Below, in pieces: positions 60,678 to 64,000 of a DNA stretch of 64,000 bases. Source of the DNA: Phycomyces nitens. Taxonomy: Eukaryota > Mucoromycota > Mucoromycetes > Mucorales > Phycomycetaceae. Position 1 is the stretch's first letter. Each line of letters begins with the position of its first letter. A program made the position numbers and the translations under genes. The notes under the pieces are model-generated. The model was given only the letters and a program-made list of their open reading frames with translations. It did no database searches and was not told the DNA's origin. The stretch is taken from assembly GCA_022702545.1 (NCBI GenBank), contig JAHRBC010000004.1:3038001-3102000 (forward strand). Reading direction: 5' to 3'.

Positions 60678-60920
60678 AGACCATTGTCCCATAAAAGGGT
60701 CTTGCAAATGACAGCAGTCATGAAAAGTTTCAAAAAGAAGAAAATTTCATTCGCTACTTTTCATATTCTTTCCGATAGGCTAAAGAGAGGGAGAAAAAAA
60801 ACAATTTTCCTCTTCTTCTTCCCTTTTCTTCTTCTTGTACATAGCATGCAACTAGCCTCTTGTACCCCGAATCTCCATTACATTTATTAAATACTAAACC
60901 CACAAAAAAAAGAAAGTCTT

Positions 60921-62606
60921 ATGGGCTCCACTTTAAGCAAAAGGAAGGACAAGGGCATTCGGTCTGACGCCAGGCGCGCCAGCCGATTCTCCGCTCGTAC
61001 CTCCTCTAGACGCGATCCACAATCACAGAATGAGAGTCAATCACAGCCTGTCATTCGACGCATCAAGAATGTATCTTCATTCAGTCGTCGTCACAGCATC
61101 GAAACACCCTCTGCACTTAATGAATATTCAAATGACACCCAGATATCGCATGGAAGTTCAGTAATGGCCGCAGCTGTCTACAATGCCATTGGACTCACTT
61201 CGACAGACAGCGAGTGTCAAAACACCCAAACATCGTCCCTTCCTCGCACACTTTCAGAATGGTCTCCTGAGAGACAAAAGTGCGAGCCTGTCATCTTTAT
61301 ACCAGAAGCCGACCGTTGGATAGGCGAGGCGAGGCCCTCGAGTCTGATTTATAGTGACACCGAAGACAAGGAGGCAGCTGGTTCTGACGTCCCAAAGTTC
61401 CCCAGTGAACGTATCATGATGGAACTGTTTCTTCGGCCTGATCATGAAATTACCAGGCGCAAAGAACGAGATAGGTAATACCACCAAGACAGCATCACAA
61501 ACCCAACCAACTCACCATAGATTCTACATCTCTCTCTCTTTTTCTTCTAGACAGCAACGACAGGCAAGCCATCTTATTTAATCCCAATATCCTAAAGTAG
61601 AAAATGTCCTTATTCTAATCTCGGCTATCTGTCGTGAACTGGCGAATATTATATAGCATTACCTTTTGAAGCATGTGTGGGGTCGAAACTACAATGTGCC
61701 CCTCAAGGCACCTTCTCTCATTATCCACTGGTGCTGTGGTACAGGTATATATAAGATTAAAATCGTGGGCCTTATGGAACACAGACTTCTTTGACAGGCT
61801 GTGTAACATTCTCTTGTCAAACAGGAATCTGGGGACTTGAGTTGGCCGAAGAATTCCCAGAAGCCAAGGTTGTGGGCATTGACTTTAAGACGGCTCCTCT
61901 CCAGAACATCGCCGACACCCGTACAAACTTGGCATTTCAGAATGCTATAATTTATGATAGCCACACTGGCCTAGAGGGCTATGCAGACAATGTGGCAGAT
62001 TATGTGTTGATGCGGGATGTCTGGATTGTCAATTCCCCAATACACAAGTGGCACAATGTTCTCAAGCAAGTCTTGCGAATATTGAAGCCAGGTGGCTGGA
62101 TTGAGATCATTGAACAAGGCAAGTTTACATACTGGTCTGTAAATCAAATCTAACCACTGAGTCATCCAGACATCCGTATAAGCAAGCCAGGGCCTAGTTT
62201 TGTCATTCTCAACAAATACGGCAGCATATTTCTCGAAAACATCCAGGCCAGACCTGATATTCTCGAAAAAATTGGGAATATTCTCGAGGAAACTGGTTAT
62301 ACCTCCATTGATTCAACCATTGTCGAATTGCCGTTGGGTGAATGGGCCTCTATACCAAGCAAGTGTCTATTTTATATTGTCTGCATGTTTACTAATATCA
62401 TGTACATAGCCATGAGAGAGTCTGGGTACCTCTTTAAGGATCTCAGCGAAAGACGATTCCGGGTATTTGCACCCTGGATATGCGAATACAACCAACTCTC
62501 GCCAACATCCTTTGCCGAAACCTTGTCAAAGGCCATGGATGAATGCGAGACCTCAAAGACCCGATTATCCTGGCACTGTTTCGTAGGCCAAAAGCCTCTC
62601 CATTAG
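60921..62606 (+). CDS. SAM-dependent methyltransferase with N-myristoylation signal
   Basis: Six exons: 60921-61474, 61551-61563 (13 nt), 61657-61744, 61825-62118, 62170-62358 and 62410-62606; 444 residues. The start MGSTLSKRK fits an N-myristoylation site followed by a basic patch, which would tether the protein to membranes. Residues 10-180 are Ser/Arg-rich and disordered, with a possible kinase site (SRRHSI). The class-I methyltransferase domain begins near RQQRQHYLLKHVWG. Motif I is IIHWCCGTGIWGLELAEEFP (about 211-230), the acidic strand is VVGIDF, and the post-motif is ILKPGGWIEIIEQ. This is the fungal LaeA/UMTA-like layout. Introns 2 and 4, and probably 5, need GC donors (gcaag). A GT donor at 62,363 with a different acceptor is an alternative for the last junction. 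The substrate is unknown. Confidence 0.85.
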
Positions 62607-62727
62607 GACAGAAACGTGCTCTTGTTTGCCTGCATCTTGTTTATATACACATATTCTCTTGTATTTTCTCTTTTTGCTTATTATCTTTTTTATTATTATT
62701 ATTATTATTATTGCATACTTGCTCACT

Positions 62728-64000
62728 CTATAGGTTTTCTGCACCTTGTTCTGCCTCTAGATCATTCATTTGTTTCGCAATCTATGGATAGATGAGTTAA
62801 TATCCACTACATCCATGATAGACCTTTAAATATTTATAAACCCATTTCACTTTCTTACCTCTTCAAGTTCACTCAAATCCCACCCAAGTTCTTCTTTGCC
62901 AACCTTGAAATGATGAAGCTCATGGGCCAATGTACGAAGAACATGCTCACTAGACAATCAAAGATGCAACAAAAAGTTGAATGTCTTTCCATCATCGCCA
63001 TTTTTGTTTGTTTTGTTTTGTTTTGTTTTTTTACCTTGCATGCTGAATCCACACACAGTAATCATCCAGCCAGATCTTGCTGTATACATAATAGACATCA
63101 TGGTGATCAAACAAGTCCTTCATGTCCAAAAGAGCTTTAAGGATAGCTCGCTTTCCGAGACGAAAGAGAACATAGACATCCTGCAGCACCTTTTCGCACA
63201 AGGCAATGCTTCGGTAAAGAGGGTAGGATAGAACACGTCTGTAACAGGCGACAATGGTATCCTTCAAGGTAGTAAATTGCTAATAAAACATGTCAGTAAA
63301 GACTCTTGATCCATAACCAATACGGCCAGCTGCATCTACCTCCAAGCACGAGATCGTAGGACTAATCTTTCCCACACACCACACAGACTCGACTGTGTTT
63401 TCGCCTTCGGAAACACGATGATTGTAGCTGTAGGCAAACATGAGGTCGACCAAACCAAGATAGGTTACCTTTTCGTTTGATAGCAAATCTAATTGTCCAC
63501 TGTCAGTTTGTTCGCTAGGCCCAAGTCTCCTTACATTCTTTGTTGGGCAAACTACGCATCAAGGCTTCTTCCTTGGGTGTAAATTTGACCAAGGACTCTT
63601 GGCCATCAATTGACAAACCATCCATGTCGATATCTACAGTTTGATTTGGGTCGGTATCAATCTCCTGGATCAAAGGACCTATAGACAGCCATCAATACAG
63701 ATACTAAGAAACCATAAAAATCCCCCTTACTCTTTCGATTCTTTCCTTCTTCTTCTTGCTTGGATAGCTTTTGGATCCTCTTTAGTTCCTTTGACCAGAG
63801 TGTCTTGTATTTAATGGCGTTTTGAATTTCTTCGTCATTTACAAAATCCATGGCATAATAATCCTCGTCAAACTTTAATTCTTCCTGTTCCAATCGATCC
63901 TGGCGCCGAGACTCCATGGTTGATTTTTCGGGTTCTCTAATGTCAATGATCTCGTTCATGGTTTCTTGGACATGAGTAAAGTATCCGCTGTACTGATTAT
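62728..64000 (-). CDS. SHQ1: H/ACA snoRNP assembly factor SHQ1 (5' end outside window)
   Basis: Six exons are visible: 64000-63731, 63678-63535, 63488-63340, 63279-63035, 62949-62859 and 62781-62728. All junctions are GT-AG with matching phases. SHQ1 binds dyskerin/Cbf5 before H/ACA RNP assembly, needed for rRNA pseudouridylation and telomerase RNA in many species. The visible part is the SHQ1-specific helical domain: RLEQEELKFDEDYYAMDF, ALMRSLPNKEYLL, YLGLVDLMFAYSYNHR, ACYRRVLSYPLYRSIALCEK, RLGKRAILKALLDMKDLF and KIWLDDYCVWIQ. The N-terminal CS/p23-like domain lies beyond the right edge. The C-terminus is complete and acidic. The intron at 62,950-63,034 contains a TTTTG repeat. It is convergent with the methyltransferase, 121 bp apart. 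Confidence 0.95.

Overview
The window is nuclear DNA from a filamentous fungus, most likely an early-diverging one (Mucoromycota, probably Mucorales). It is AT-rich, with many A/T tracts and TA microsatellites. Almost every gene is cut by short introns (46-85 bp, a few up to about 200 bp) with clear GT-AG borders and a few GC-AG borders. The gene set is conserved fungal housekeeping. No rRNA, CRISPR array, bacterial-type operon or convincing tRNA was seen. Exon models were built by hand from splice sites and checked for reading-frame phase. Species and expression cannot be read from the sequence.

Left part (1-10.5 kb): the 3' end of an SH3-domain protein (+); an RRM RNA-binding protein with an Arg/Asp/Tyr-rich N-terminus (-); a mitochondrial-type adenylate kinase (-); a PAP2/lipid phosphate phosphatase (+); and, convergent with it, the meiotic recombination factor HOP2 (-). 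A lone C-terminal exon lies just upstream of HOP2.

Accessory block (10.9-28.5 kb): the dominant object is a near-perfect inverted repeat with two 5.6-kb arms (10,878-16,478 and 18,039-23,638) around a 1.56-kb spacer. Each arm holds, from outside in, a decayed Tc1/mariner transposon, about 2.3 tandem copies of a ~761-bp GC-rich unit with intron-split reading frames, an AT-rich unknown stretch, and a second Tc1 helix-turn-helix fragment. The spacer holds another Tc1 relic and exon-like pieces that end at both inner breakpoints. About 5 kb of gene-poor sequence follows.

Middle (28.6-40 kb): a Pho85-type cyclin, a neutral trehalase with an EF-hand-like loop and a protein kinase A site, a small unknown protein, glucose-6-phosphate dehydrogenase, and a 509-residue low-complexity/coiled-coil protein.

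Right part (40-64 kb): a gene-poor stretch with one seven-span membrane protein and an island of mobile-element remains: a Tc1 N-terminal reading frame, two PD-(D/E)XK nuclease-like genes (one broken, one open) and a Tc1 relic of the palindrome family. Then come an F-box protein, mitochondrial ribosomal protein bL35m, a coiled-coil protein, a methyltransferase with an N-myristoylation signal, and the H/ACA snoRNP assembly factor SHQ1, which runs off the right edge.

The genes do not form one pathway. The main novelty is the palindrome, which if transcribed would fold into a very long hairpin RNA matching dispersed Tc1 copies.
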